Source: Hyphodiscus hymeniophilus
Taxonomy: Eukaryota; Ascomycota; Leotiomycetes; Helotiales; Hyphodiscaceae
Assembly (NCBI GenBank): GCA_016508695.1
Contig: VNKQ01000007.1
Coordinates: 62,001-126,000 of the forward strand
Length of the DNA stretch: 64,000 nt
Direction of reading: 5' to 3'
Positions within the stretch are counted from its first letter, which is position 1. Every line of letters starts with the position of its first letter. Positions 1 to 12,000 of the stretch are shown here, in pieces. Below the pieces are notes generated by a model, which ran no database searches, was not told where the DNA came from, and was given only the letters and a program-made list of their open reading frames with translations. The position numbers and the translations under genes were made by a program.

Positions 1-2011
1 AGAACTAGTGCCGAGTGTTCCGGCAACTACTAGCATCTTATTCTGGGTCAATGTACCAGTCTTATCAGAGCAGATGGTTGTTGCATTTCCCATGACTTCG
101 CAAGCCTTCAAATGACGAACCAGGTTATTGTCCTTTAACATTCTGGTGGTAGCAAAAGCTAGGGCGAGAGTAACAGCCAAGGGTAAACCTTCGGGCACGG
201 CCACAACGATGATTGTGACTGTGACAATGAAGATCTGAAGGAATTGCTGTCCTTTCTCCGCCGGACTGAGATGGTTATTAGGTAGGCGGACCAAGAATTC
301 GATGAACAGAACGATGAAGAGAAGGAGACCAGCAGCTCCACCAAGTTTCGCAATGTACTCTGCGAGGGTATTTAACTTCGACTGGAGAGGTGTGACTTCG
401 GGATCTTCGCGTAGGGACATCAAAGTCTTTCCGTAACTCGAATTCACACCAGTAGAGGTAACGAGGAACGTGCCTAGACCTTCGGTGACCTGGGCCCCAG
501 ATAGAATGAAAGGGTCCAGCTTCTTGAGGTTCTCGTGGTTCTCAATGGCAGCATACACATCGTCCGCGGGTCGTTTTCGAATCAGATCCGATTCCCCCGT
601 CGTTTGAGATTCGTCGCATTTTACATTGTGACCTTCGATAAATATTCCGTCGACTGGGATCATATCCCCTGGTTCCAAATGCACGACATCTCCAACCAAA
701 ATATCATAGACGGAAATTTCCATCGTTTTGCCTGACCGAATAACATTGACCTCGCGATCCTCCTTTTTCTTGTTGAGTTTAACAAACTGTCGTTCTTTTT
801 GGAAGTCGTTCAGCGATCCCACAACTACCACCACTACAATGGCTACAATAATCGCGACTCCCTCAACCCACTCGATAGGCGGATTCTCGGCATCGTGTTT
901 GGTCCCAAAAGTTTGATACAATCCAACAGCCAAGGAGATTGCGGCGGCTATGGAGAGAAGAATCAATACTTTGTCGTTGTATGTAATCCACATGAGTTGA
1001 AGAAGATTCTTGCCCTTCTTGACAGGTAATCGGTTGTCTTTGAAAACCCTCTTTCGGTCAAAGAATTTATCGGTCGCAGCCGCACCTCTTGGCCTTGAGC
1101 GAGTAGTGCTTTTGGTATCGACTCTTGCCACAGGTGTTTTCGAATCGTCATTCGGACTCGATTGCTTGCCTACTGCAGCTCGTGCGTCCTCAAAAGACAC
1201 CGCTCCATCCAGATCCGTTTCGTCGACACTCAAACCAGCTTTGCGATCCGTTCGTAAACCCTTTTCCAAGCCTGCCAATCCTCCCAAGGCGTAAAACGCT
1301 GACAGGCTTTTCGGATTTATTAGTTTATTAAGCTGGCCTTGAGAAAATGCGAAACTATTGTCTGACACTTCGAAATCATCCTCTGTCCCTGGATCAGGAT
1401 GTAGTGCTTCAGCATCGTTCATGATATCCTGATTTGCATGCCCTCCTTGTGTCCTGTCTCCCTGCACTGAATTGTTTGCATATGTCTCCCCACTGTAGTT
1501 CGTAGCTGACCTTGCCCCATCATCGGAAGACTCGATTGAGTTCTGTCTGGACCGTAAGCTTGGGACCGCAAGAAAGCCGAGTGACTTGTCGCCTCCTCTT
1601 GATGTTGGTGACGAAACGTTGTGTGGAGACGTCGGTCTACTGGCACTGCTTTCGAAGGACGGTGCTGGTCTTAGTTCGGGTATCGATATTGCACTTGCTT
1701 GACTTGGCTGGCTTGCATGGCCTGGTCGGTTTATAAAGGAGTTCGTGCTCGCGCCTTCGATGCCAGAAGGGCTACTTGGCTCGCCCTGCAGTGTGGAAGG
1801 CGAGTTAGGCATAGCTCCTAGAGCGACTGCATCGCTCTCCATGTCTTGGGGCGAGCTCATGTTGGTACTGACTGCAGAAGTATCTATTGTGATAGTAGGT
1901 CTGTAGAGGTCGCATGTTAGCAAGGCCGAAGGAGGGACATATGTAGGTGGTGAGAACTTACGCCCTTTGCCTCCTCCCTCCTCTAGTCGGCGATGGTGTT
2001 GTACGATCCAT
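1..2011 (-). CDS. PMC1: Plasma-membrane/vacuolar type Ca2+-transporting P-type ATPase (PMCA class), N-terminal 650 residues; runs off left edge
   Basis: Pumps Ca2+ out of the cytosol, in fungi usually into the vacuole, using ATP. Exon 1 is 2011-1962 and exon 2 is 1900 to the window edge. The 61-nt intron (GTAAGT donor at 1961, TGCTAAC branch, CTACAG acceptor) joins a 16-codon first exon in frame, giving the N-terminal stretch RAPTITIDTSAV that I associate with fungal PMCA pumps. Exon 2 has no stop. Visible in order: a long Ser/Pro-rich cytosolic N-terminus, membrane pair M1/M2 (around VLILLSIAAAISLAVGL and VEGVAIIVAIVVVVVVG), the TGES actuator loop, M3, M4 with PEGLPLAVTLALAF, and the phosphorylation motif CSDKTGTLTQ with Asp at about residue 629 (positions 64-66). 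The nucleotide-binding domain and M5-M10 lie outside the window. An alternative start at 1860 in exon 2 would drop the conserved N-terminal peptide. Family is certain; orthology to a specific yeast pump is inferred. Confidence 0.93.
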
Positions 2012-2727
2012 AGTTCCAAATCAAAGACTGCCTTCTCGACTATTGCGTATCTCGTCAGTGCACAGCCGGAGGCGCAGAGCCTTGGCGTGTATCTGGTAGG
2101 TGAGGCTCGAATCTTGTAGGCATGTGAGGGGGGAAGGGGGGCTGTGTGGTTTAGTTGAGAGAGGAATCTAATCTGCCGAGGAATATAAAGGTAAGCCAAG
2201 CTCGCTCAAAGTATGCGGAGGGAAGAGTCTTTATAATGACTTGAGTAATGAGCCAAGTGAACGGATATCAGCAGATTCTTTGGCAATATCTTGGCTCATA
2301 ATATCGGTCGCGCGATGCCATGGAGCTAAGCTAAGGAGACCACAGGTATGTGAAGGTATGTTCAAGCTTACGATCTTGGTCGTGGGCCGGAGACAGGACA
2401 GGTAGGATAGTCTCTTACCTCTCTTGTGTGCAACAAACAGCCGCTGGAGGATTCCTCATGTGTTTCGAGGTCGGGTCGGGGGATCGATCTGGTGATTGGG
2501 TATTGAAGCTGTCGGAATAGGTTTGGGGGAGGGATACGGTCGCTGCTGGAGTTCGATGCAGCAAGTCGCTGTTAACGAGGCTGCAGTCGGAGTCTGATCG
2601 AGTCGATTGATATGATCGGGGAAGTCGATATCAATGAAGGGGAAGAACTTGAGGTTGAGATGTTCCTAGGTCATCGCGGAAGTAAACTCTCGTCACCGTA
2701 CTGAGTACAGAATACAGAGGCCAGTAT

Positions 2728-2752
2728 GAACGAACGAACGAACGAACGAACG
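2728..2752. repeat. (GAAC)n microsatellite, six units
   Basis: Six perfect GAAC units in tandem, in the upstream region of the Ca2+ ATPase gene. Confidence 0.9.
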
Positions 2753-3504
2753 GTGGATGAAAACGTCCCTTGCAAATGGCAAATGGGTCGACAGGGGAGC
2801 AAGGATGAGTAGCGTGAGGATTGAGGCTGTGCAGAGAGGCAAGAGGCAACACTGCACGCCCAGCCTTCTTTTTGCCTGCAAACAACATTCAAGCGCCTAT
2901 TGGAAATGTCAATCAACCACGAGAACAGACAAAATGTTGAACAAGATTCTGGATTATGAATCGCCAGTCTAATAAGTTGCAATTGAGCAAAACTACAGTA
3001 CAATTTAACCTCTCTCTTCCTCTCTCGACGTCCCAAGGATATACGCGAGACGACCATCTCCAATGGTCTATGGGATTAGCTGTTAGATCCCGAAGGTTCT
3101 TCCTTAGCTGCCGTCCGAGGGGTCGGTTGGGTTGGATTGGTGCGAGTGGGTTGGGTTGGGTTGTGCTACAGTCTACAGAGAGGTACACTTTTATTCCTTA
3201 CTCAATACTGACTGTGTGAGGATTACGGCAGATGCGGAGACATGGTGTGGCCAGAATGAATGATGATCCTCACTCTGCCCAGTCTCACTTCTTCCGCTTT
3301 GCAGGATATCATTATGGCCGAAAGACGTTTGAAAGTCGCCACATTGATGTATCCCGGGTCGTCTCCACTCCACTATCAATCCATCCACCTCGTCGACGCC
3401 GACGGTCGTCGTTAGTTCGAGCATCCTCATCGACATGAATAACCTTGCAAGCAATAGGTCTTGGATAAGAGCAGATAATTCGCTGCCCTGTTTGCTACTC
3501 GTTG

Positions 3505-3526
3505 CTCTCTCTCTCTCTCTCTCTCT
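3505..3526. repeat. (CT)n microsatellite
   Basis: Eleven uninterrupted CT units on the plus strand in the gene-free region. Confidence 0.9.
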
Positions 3527-5564
3527 TCATGCACTTGGCCACAATTACCTATTCAATCCCGTCCCAGATGCCCGAAACTTCCGGGGCGGGCCAGTAAGTC
3601 GACGTCTAACCAAGTGCCCGCTGGTGATTGCTCGCCCAGTCTCTCGGCACTTCAACAGAACCTGTACACTTATCATGGCCACGAGGATATGGGATGAGGC
3701 ATTTAGTATCATGGGTTACAAGCTACAGTGCCACATGCAATTGAGAATGTTGTCGTCCTTGGAGTTGGTACGTAAGGTACCTATCAAGATATCTTTTCGT
3801 ATGCACTTCCCCACTCAGTCAACCGGCAGTCTTGCTCCACATTTCAAATCGCTGCAATCAGGAGGATCCCAAGTTCCCAATCAATCTCAATGAAGGGCTC
3901 TCCACAATGCCAATCAACCTCCATAACAATCAACATTTAACAACCACAAAACCCCCCATACTGCCGCTCCGAGGCTGAGCAGGCCCTCTCCTTGCCTCGT
4001 GATTCGTGAAGAAGCAAACCTGTGACCGCGAGGCTTCATATCCCAAGTCTATGACATCCGACAGCTCAACAAATGATTCAAAAACTTTCACTTCTCCTCT
4101 CTTTTCTGGCAAACTCAAATTAAAGACCCGCTCTCTCTTGGCCACTTCTAACCAAACAATCCATCTCCGAGCAATGCCCCCCTTGGCGCTTGGCGCTTGG
4201 CCCTTGAACCACCGATATCATTTGCTCCTCAAGCGCCTTGAATCCCCAAGCAACGTCGAGACCGAGATTCTTCCAAGCCCAACTCCCAAGCAAACACATG
4301 GCGAGATAGTGAGACACCAATTCCTCACCAAATCCGAGCACAGAGGCGGGCGTCGTGGAGATCGGAGGAGAGGAGCCTCAGCGCAAACCTCTATTCCTAA
4401 CCGGAGAGGCAGATCGCCAGGTTTTCTTTTTTCCTCCTCCTCATTTCGAGATAGTGAGAAGGGGGCCGAGCAGGTAGTCTCCTCAATAGAATCGCCGCTC
4501 TACCCCTAGATACAAACCGCACCAGGAAATACAAAACTCGCCATCGTAATCTTCCATCATGCCAGAGTTCCGCAAAAGCCTAGGTCCCGTGACCCCGTGG
4601 CGAGAAAGGAGGCTGAGCCTTCTCCATTAACCTTTACACCACACATCAGACATCAGACATATTCGGAGTGCGCGTCACCTCCACGTTCCAGACTCGCGGG
4701 ATATGATGAGCTAGCATACATCAAAGGCGTTACCAGCGTACCAGCGTGCATCAGCCAAGCGCCATCACGAGCTGACAGCTGCCCTAATAGCTGATAGCTG
4801 ACGGTTCAACGAACACCCCACACACGACTAAGGTCGCTATGTTTCATTGCCCCTCCCCCAGCATCACGATGCCTCTCAAGGAAAGTCTCAGCTGTGAGAT
4901 GGAGGCTGTGTTCATTCTTCTCCACATGCGTCCCACCTCCCTCTCTTCTTCGCGAGCATGGCTGAAAGGGAGGGAAGGAGTGATGAATATCGCGGGAGAG
5001 GATGCGGCAGTTGAGCGCGAAGGACGGTTTCGCTGTTTGAGCGCGAGAGTATCATTCTCGGTTCTCGTCACTTCGTGTTGAGCTACCTGGCAACATTGTT
5101 GAGGAGGTTGGATTTCTTTTACCCTACCTAAGGCACAGTTGTGATTTTCACTTCTTCGCTTGCACCACTCATGACGCTCATCTTCCCTCCGCAAAATAAA
5201 TTCGTAATGGTAATCCGAAGGTTGATAATCCTGCCTTACAATACAAATCTCGTTTCTCTCAGAGGAACAAAGTGTGAGCAAGTCTTCATGATAATGCAAT
5301 AGGTACCCATCTATTTTTCGGGACAAAAAGAAACGCAATGCCATGACCTGCAATACATAATTCCCAGCCAACCAATCGCTTATACAGTAACGTCAAATGC
5401 CCGTTGATCCGTCTATCATGCCTTAACGCCATACGAATCCCAATGTCAGAAGACAGGACGCTCTTCTTGCCGCTCCTAGGATGATTGGGGTGTTTGGTTC
5501 AGTCATTCAACGATCGAGGTCTCGATCATCCTAAACACATGTCCTCAGACCCTTCGATAACGTA

Positions 5565-7404
5565 TCACTCCCTATTGATTGCCGTGAACAGATGTCGACT
5601 GGGAAAGCCCTCCTGCAGCTTGACCTCAACCTTCTGTCCCTGTGGCACCATCTCATGATCCAATTCCCACCCCAACCGCCTACACAGCTCCGCCACAACT
5701 ACGTCACAATCGCCGAGCATATCAACATCGAAATTTACATGACTGACCGGTGTTCTGCTGATATACATCTGTGGTATATGAGCTGGCAGATACGGGATGA
5801 CTTCTGATACCGGAGCCACTTTCAAAGAGGTGCCGATGACGATGACTAGGTCAACGAGGCCCTTGTCGTGATTGGTGAGACGCTCGGAGAATCGGTCGGG
5901 AAGTTGCTCGCCGAAGAAGGTTATGTCGGGCTTCATGATTCCTGCTTTGTCCTCCAGGTCATAGTCGTCATCAGAACTATCGGCGCCGTCGTAGCGGCGG
6001 CGTTTCTTGTCTTGGCCGTTTTGCGAGCGTTTGCGCTTCATGGAGCCATGGTTTTTGGCGCGGAGACTGGCAGTGCACTTGGCGCACCGAGGAATTCTGT
6101 CAGGGAGTAAGTTAATGTTTCTCGACAAGTTGAACGGTCTGGAATGGCTCGCGAAAACCCCGAATATATAAATACTTTGAGCCACTTATTTAGGAGATTG
6201 AGTTTGAAAGGCTTCTAACGTTTCAAAAATGATTCTCCCCCAGCCCTTCCAATCTTGGGGTGGTATGGCCAATGAGTTTGAGTAATCGGTCTTTCAAAAG
6301 TTTTTCCAGGCTCAGAGAAGGGAGAGATGTGAAGAATGATCGTTCTTCAAAACATTCCGAGCATTACGAAGGAAATAATACGAACCTGTCAGCTCTAATG
6401 TCTGCAAATATAGTCTCGCCTGGCACCTGGGCACCACACTTGAAACAAGAAGCAGTGGCAAACGAGCCATGACACTGAATCAGTTTCTCTGGAAGGATAC
6501 CGGCAGCGGCTTCAATGTTGTCAATGTTCTGACTGTAGTTGGTGAGAAGCTTGCCTCTTTGCTGGAGAAGGTAGATAAATTTGTGAGTTGGAGTATATCT
6601 ATCGATCTCTGGAAGAATGTCTTTCGCAACAGAGAAGAAGATATTTGGATCTTGCTTGAAGACTTCAATATTGAACACTTCTTGCGGATCGTTGATCGGT
6701 AGGCCGAGGCTTGCCAGCTTTGAATAGAGACCGACATCTTTGGATCTAAAGTCTGGAATGCCAAGAGAAGTGGATATACCAGCGCCAGTAAGAACAATGA
6801 TGTTCTTGGACTTCCTGATAAGCTCTACGGCATCATCAACTGTGTTGTACTTGGGGAGCTTGATGCGCTTCGAAAGTTCCCGGCTAATGGCGAGACTCAG
6901 AAGTCCGTAATATGCATCGTCAGGTGACCCCTCCAGGAAAGGGGGTGCTCGAATACCAAATGCAGTCAAAAGCTTTTTTGCACTGATTGTATTGGCTTCA
7001 ACAGTGCGTCTGCAGAACTCTTCGGGACCAATTGTTCTGAGTTCGTGTCGAAATGCAATTGCTTCGTCGAGAGTGCAGGCGTCTGGCTCTGGCTATAATT
7101 AGCGCGTCGTACAATAAGTGGTTCTGAACAACTCACCACCATCAAATAAATTCTCATCTCCCATTTCCTCGATTGTGTCTTCAAATAGAGACTCTATATC
7201 CCATTCGTCGTCGGTGTTCTCTTCATCTTCAGAGCCATCAAGAGCGTCGAGATCGTGCACTCCATTGACCCCATTGACACGTGGATGAAGGGTGAGATGC
7301 GCGTTATCATCGCTCTCATCATCCGAAGTGAGGTCAAGGACGATGGCAGGATTGCTGGAAACTCCAGAAGCGTCCATATCGAAGCGCTCAGACCGAGTGA
7401 GCAC
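5565..7404 (-). CDS. NAD-dependent histone deacetylase, Sir2/Hst1 type sirtuin
   Basis: Removes acetyl groups from histone lysines using NAD+, silencing chromatin in the nucleus. Exons are 7404-7137, 7088-6386 and 6096-5565 (500 residues). The first intron uses GTGAGT with the second of two nearby AGs, which keeps the frame. The second intron is unusually long for this window (289 nt, GTTCGT donor). The N-terminus (about residues 1-90) is highly acidic. The catalytic core carries TGAGIS at about residues 190-195, GIPDFRS, TQNID-like YSQNID and the catalytic His in QCHGSF. The zinc site is CFKC plus CAKC, the second pair just after intron 2. A basic insert follows it (KRKRSQ..KKRRR), a likely nuclear localisation signal, and then GTSLKVAPV. 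The DPQEVFN segment resembles the Sir2/Hst1 branch rather than Hst2. The promoter region is shared with the divergent gene at 8163. Confidence 0.92.
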
Positions 7405-8162
7405 CGTTATGAAGTCTCTCCTTGAGGTGTTGCGTTGCTGTAGTTGAGAAATCCGAAACGCGATGTTGCCACAGGGATTGTTGTATTCAATAATTTAAAT
7501 TTGGCGAGAAACGAAGGTTGTCGGCAAAAAGCAAGAATACGTGCCGGAGCGCTCTCTTTGTCAAGCGCGCTTTGCCTAGTTGGGTGGGTCGGTGCAATTG
7601 ATTCTACAACACTCAGTCCAAATCAAGTAGTATTTCTGGACGAATAGTGTGACAAAAGGGGATTCTGACAGGATATCAGATATCCTAAACTTAAGGGTTT
7701 AAGCGTATGGGTGTAAGTGCCCAAAGGTTGTAGAGAACGACCCGCTATCGAGTTACCTAATGGAAGTCTAAGTACTGTATATTCGCTTAAGCGATTCGGG
7801 TTGTGTCTTGTAACGCAGACTAGCAGGAGTTCTCGGATTCTCTGCTATCCTCAAGGACTCATTGTGGTGCACGAGTGAATGACTGGGAAGTTGGGTTACA
7901 ACAGAGCAACGACCGCACTGACAATAGCCAGAGTACCTTACCTTACCTTACCTTAGGACGAACACAATCAAGTGATTCAAAATCACGTGATATCATCAGC
8001 AGCTTCTAGCGCCGAGCTACTAGAAAGCTTAAATGTGTAACAGAATGGGGCAGCAAACTTCAAGAGCATCTGGGTCGATCTCCAATGACTGAAACTTCAT
8101 TCGGGGAGATTGGTCTCTGTGCATAAGTAAATCGATTGGAATGATGTCTACCCTCCGCAATC
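7405..8162. promoter_or_regulatory. Divergent intergenic region between sirtuin and ArAE-like gene
   Basis: 758 bp between two divergent start codons, so it must hold both promoters. It contains a CCTTA repeat and no supported gene. No specific factor site is claimed. Confidence 0.5.
7936..7955. repeat. (CCTTA)4 short tandem repeat
   Basis: Four perfect CCTTA units in the divergent promoter region, about 210 bp upstream of the gene starting at 8163. Confidence 0.85.
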
Positions 8163-11100
8163 ATGGCGTCTTCTCAACCCAATGACAATGACGAAACTCC
8201 GAAAGTGCTTCTGACTTCTCCCTCTGTCGAGCGAAGGCCACAACCATCCGCTTCCCAAGATCCCCCTCGGAGACGTTTTCAACTCCAAAATCATTCAGAA
8301 GGAACGAGCAAAAGACATGTACGGCTCGAGACTCCTTCGGGGGTTCGATCCTCTGCTTCAAGCATTTACTTAGGTTCCTATGGCCACCGTCGGGATCGGT
8401 CCGGAGTATCCATTGCTGGATCTACAAAATCCCCGGGAAACTCTGTTCCAGGAACCCCTCGTGCCAGCATGAGCCATTCACATCTCGAGGATCTATTGCT
8501 GGATCTCAACTTGGACCTTGAGACTTACGGGGTGGAAGAACTTCGAGATGGCTTCTTCGATGCCTCATTCTTCAAGCCTCCCAGAACGGATCACGAGCAT
8601 CTAATGAGAGATGCTGAATACACTCTCCCGGCTGCTTTCCAGAATAAACACCCTCTCTCGCCTTCAAACTTTCTCCCAAAACAATGGCAAGGGATCAAAA
8701 CCGTATGTCGAAGTGTGACTACTACTCGAGCTGGGATAAAACTCACGAAGTCATTCTTGGGCTTCTTCGTTGCCTACATACTGTGTCTAGTACCAAGCGT
8801 ACGGGAGTGGCTTGGCAGATACAGCTATGTCATGGTAATATCTGCGATCATAAACCATCCTGGAAGGACGGTTGGAGCTCAACTTGATGGCGCTTTTCTA
8901 ACAATCCTTGGGACAGCCACAGGTCTGGGCTGGGGAGCATTTGCTCTCTGGCTCTCTGACTCTACTGGTCCTGCAAGACGAGGCTATGGTGGAATTCTGG
9001 CAGCCTTCCTTGTCATCTTTATGGGTACAATCGCTGCTCTGAGATCTTACTTCATTCGGATGTATCAACTTGTTATTTGCGCAGGTATTGCGGTGACCTT
9101 CACATGCCTTGCGGATACCTCAACAAATTTAGACTGGCAAAAGCTATTCAGCTATGGTATTCCTTGGCTCTTTGGACAAGCTTTATGTCTTACAATTTGC
9201 ATTATCGTGGTTCCAGATGCTGGTGCACGCCCCCTGGCTGTCTCTTTGCACGATGCTTTTGGAGTGATGCATCAAGGCTTGGTTCTTCCTCACCCAGATG
9301 ATATCATGTTGCATCGGCAGTTGGCCTGGACTTTCGTCGGTTTGTCGCAAGCTTACAGAGACTTGACTCTCGATATTTCCATAACACGATTTCGTCCTTC
9401 AGATGTCATGATGCTAAGGAACTTGATGCAAAGCGTCATCCGCTCGCTTCTTTCATTGAAGAAGGACACACAACTCTTTGACGAATTTGGAGATAGGAGG
9501 AATCGGCCTGGCACTCCGGAGCCGGAAATTACTCGCAAGCCAACTCGTTTTTCCAAGATCATGTCACCAACCACTTCAAATCCTACTCACATTCTTCAAG
9601 CGTCTCTTGATATTTCCCAGTCGGGCGACGATGCTGTCATTACTATTGATGGTCCGAAGCACCCTGGGATTCGTCGAACTGACACGGAGGTAGAGGCTAT
9701 TCAATTAGTGGCAGATAAATTGGCGGAGCCTACTACCGAGCTACTATCTTGCATGAGGTCTGCATTGGCAAGATGCGATGCGGTGTTGATGGACATGTCT
9801 GGCCACCGCATGTTTCTTGGGCCTCCAAAATCAGTCTCCTCCGATATACTAGGAGCCCTGACCAGAATTCGAAGATCGATGATCAAGTACGACGAAGAGG
9901 AGGACAACTTACTGGAAGATCCCAGGTTACCGCCGACATACTCAAACCACCCCGAAGTCGTGGAACTCTTCCTGTTCGTTCACCCAGTCAGACAAGCTGC
10001 TTCCAGTGTCGAGGCTCTACTTGTAAAGGTAAACGAAATGCAGCAAAAACATCGTGGGTGGCGGATTTATCTTCCCTCATACCCTTGGGCAAAATCCTTG
10101 CAACGCACGAATGCGCAAGTCCGTCATGATCGTGGGGGAGTTACAGCGGGGTTCTACTTCCGCAGCCAGTCTCAGCTTGCTAGAACAATGAAAGGAATGG
10201 CTAATATCTACCAGCCATTACCTGCTCGCCAAAACTCAAAAGAGTTAGATTCTAGACAAGATGAAGTTATACGAACAGACTCTATGGGAAAATATGAAGA
10301 AGAAGAAGATGTTGCAATGAGTCGAACGTCGCATGCATCGAAGAAGAAGAAATTCCGTTACAAATTATGGGTGATCCTCCATCGCCTTCAAGGATTCGAA
10401 ACGAGATTCGCTCTCAAAGTCATAATCACAACATCGCTACTCTCCGTTCCAGCATGGCTCTCACAAAGTAGAGGCTGGTGGAACGAGTACGAGAGTTGGT
10501 GGGCAGTAGTCACAGTCTGGATAATGTCGCATCCTCGAGTGGGCGGGAACTTCCAAGATCTCGTCACGCGTGCGCTCTGCGGCGTCCTGGGTGCTGTTTG
10601 GGGAGGATTAGCATATGGGGCTGACAATGGAAATCCCTACGTGATGGCGGTTTTCGCCGCTGTGTTCATGATCCCTATGATGTACCGCTATACCCAGAGC
10701 TCACATCCACGCTCTGGGATCGTGGGCTGTATATCCTTCGTGGTTGTTTCACTCGGAGCCAAAGCTGCAGATGGCTTACCATCCGTTGCTCAAATAGCAT
10801 GGACTCGTGGCGTTGCGTTCGTAGTTGGAGTTGTGGCAGCCGTCATAGTTAATTGGATACTGTGGCCTTTCATCGCTCGCCACGAACTCCGAAAGGCCCT
10901 CTCGGCCACTCTCATCTACTCTAGCATTATCTACCGTGGTGTAGTAGCGAAGTACGTATATTACCAGGATGGCGAAGAACCTCAAGAGAAAGACATTGAG
11001 CGTTCGGAGATGTTAGAAGGTCGTCTTCGTGAAGGCTTCGTGCGCATACGACAACTACTCGCACTTACTCGCCACGAGGTTCGGCTTCGTGGTCCCTTTA

Positions 11101-11805
11101 ATCCACTCCCATACTCAGCACTGATTGATGGCTGTGAGCACTTCTTCGAATATCTAGTCGCTGTGCGCCAGTCCTCGCTATTCTTCCATCCACGGTTCAT
11201 GTCCGATAACGAGCAGGCTGCTGAGAGCCTCCTGGCGTACCGGAGAGACGCTGTGGCTGCCATACTCATGAATCTCTACGTTCTAGCCGGAGCTTTGCGG
11301 GGAGATAGGAAACTTCCGGTATGTACTGCTCTTTCCTACTACGCCTCATGCTCGCCTTACTAACACAATCCACAGCGCTATCTCCCAAGTGCAGCAGCAG
11401 CACGAAAACGTCTTCTAGATCACATGGGCGAACTCGAAGCCTCTCAAGCGGCCTCGTCCCACGTTCCGGGTAAAGAAAGGGACTCTCAAGATCAGAATCA
11501 AACAGCAACTCGTCCTGAATTCGTCAATCTAGAACGAAGCTCCGTCGCCTCGAGCAAAGAGAAAGAGGGCCCCCGCTGGGCACAGATCTACAGTTATTCA
11601 TATAGCCAGAACTTGACTGGCTGTGTAAAGCAACTGGAAGTTTTGCAGAAGTACACAAAGGAGATTGTTGGAGAACAAGGGTAAGCTGTTTCATCTCCTG
11701 CGTCATCAGAATGTGGGCAGGGCTTGAAAGCTAACGAGGCATCCATACAGGTTCGATCACATCGACGCATCCGTCTACGAGGACTTATCGTACGAACGAA
11801 CCTAA
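8163..11805 (+). CDS. BRE4-like (brefeldin A sensitivity) multi-pass membrane protein; ER transporter 6TM / fusaric-acid-resistance-like / DUF2421 architecture
   Basis: A large integral membrane protein of the aromatic-acid-exporter-like fungal family; its substrate is unknown. Exons are 8163-11318, 11376-11680 and 11751-11805 (1171 residues). Introns of 57 and 70 nt have GTATGT and GTAAGC donors and CTAAC branch points. The first 150 residues are hydrophilic and Ser/Pro-rich. A first membrane block follows at about residues 200-350 (FFVAYILCLVPSV, FLTILGTATGLGWGAFALWL, LICAGIAVTFTCLA). Then comes a long cytosolic linker, a second six-helix block at about residues 755-900 (ALKVIITTSLLSVPAWL, WWAVVTVWIMS, GVAFVVGVVAAVIVNWILWPF) and a hydrophilic DUF2421-like tail. 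The duplicated membrane halves match the family's usual layout. In yeast, BRE4 loss alters brefeldin A sensitivity; transport by this protein is inference. Confidence 0.88.
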
Positions 11806-12000
11806 GCACGCGGAGTCCTGGATGGACGTGAAAGCGAAAGCCGATCATAACATCTCTCATTATGGGCACTGTATCCATCCACCATAGTTAATCTAGCAAT
11901 AATCAAAACAATGCCAATGCAGAAAAGATATCCCAAACACCGTCCTGTCCAACATGCTCCAATCGCTATTCCAGACTCCCTAATCCAACAATCGAAAGTG

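Larger units (their letters stand above)
2012..5564. other. Long intergenic region with no supported gene
   Basis: This 3.5-kb stretch separates the 5' end of the Ca2+ ATPase from the 3' end of the sirtuin. Open frames of up to 175 codons exist (4844-5371 minus, 4006-4509 plus, 3435-3893 plus). They show no recognisable domain and their residue make-up looks random. The proximal part probably holds the ATPase promoter and leader. It also carries a GAAC tetranucleotide run and a CT run. Confidence 0.6.

Noticed and set aside
4844..5371. 175-codon minus frame in the 3.5-kb gene-free region
   Set aside because: No recognisable motif, no splice partners, and composition unlike the neighbouring proteins; treated as chance.
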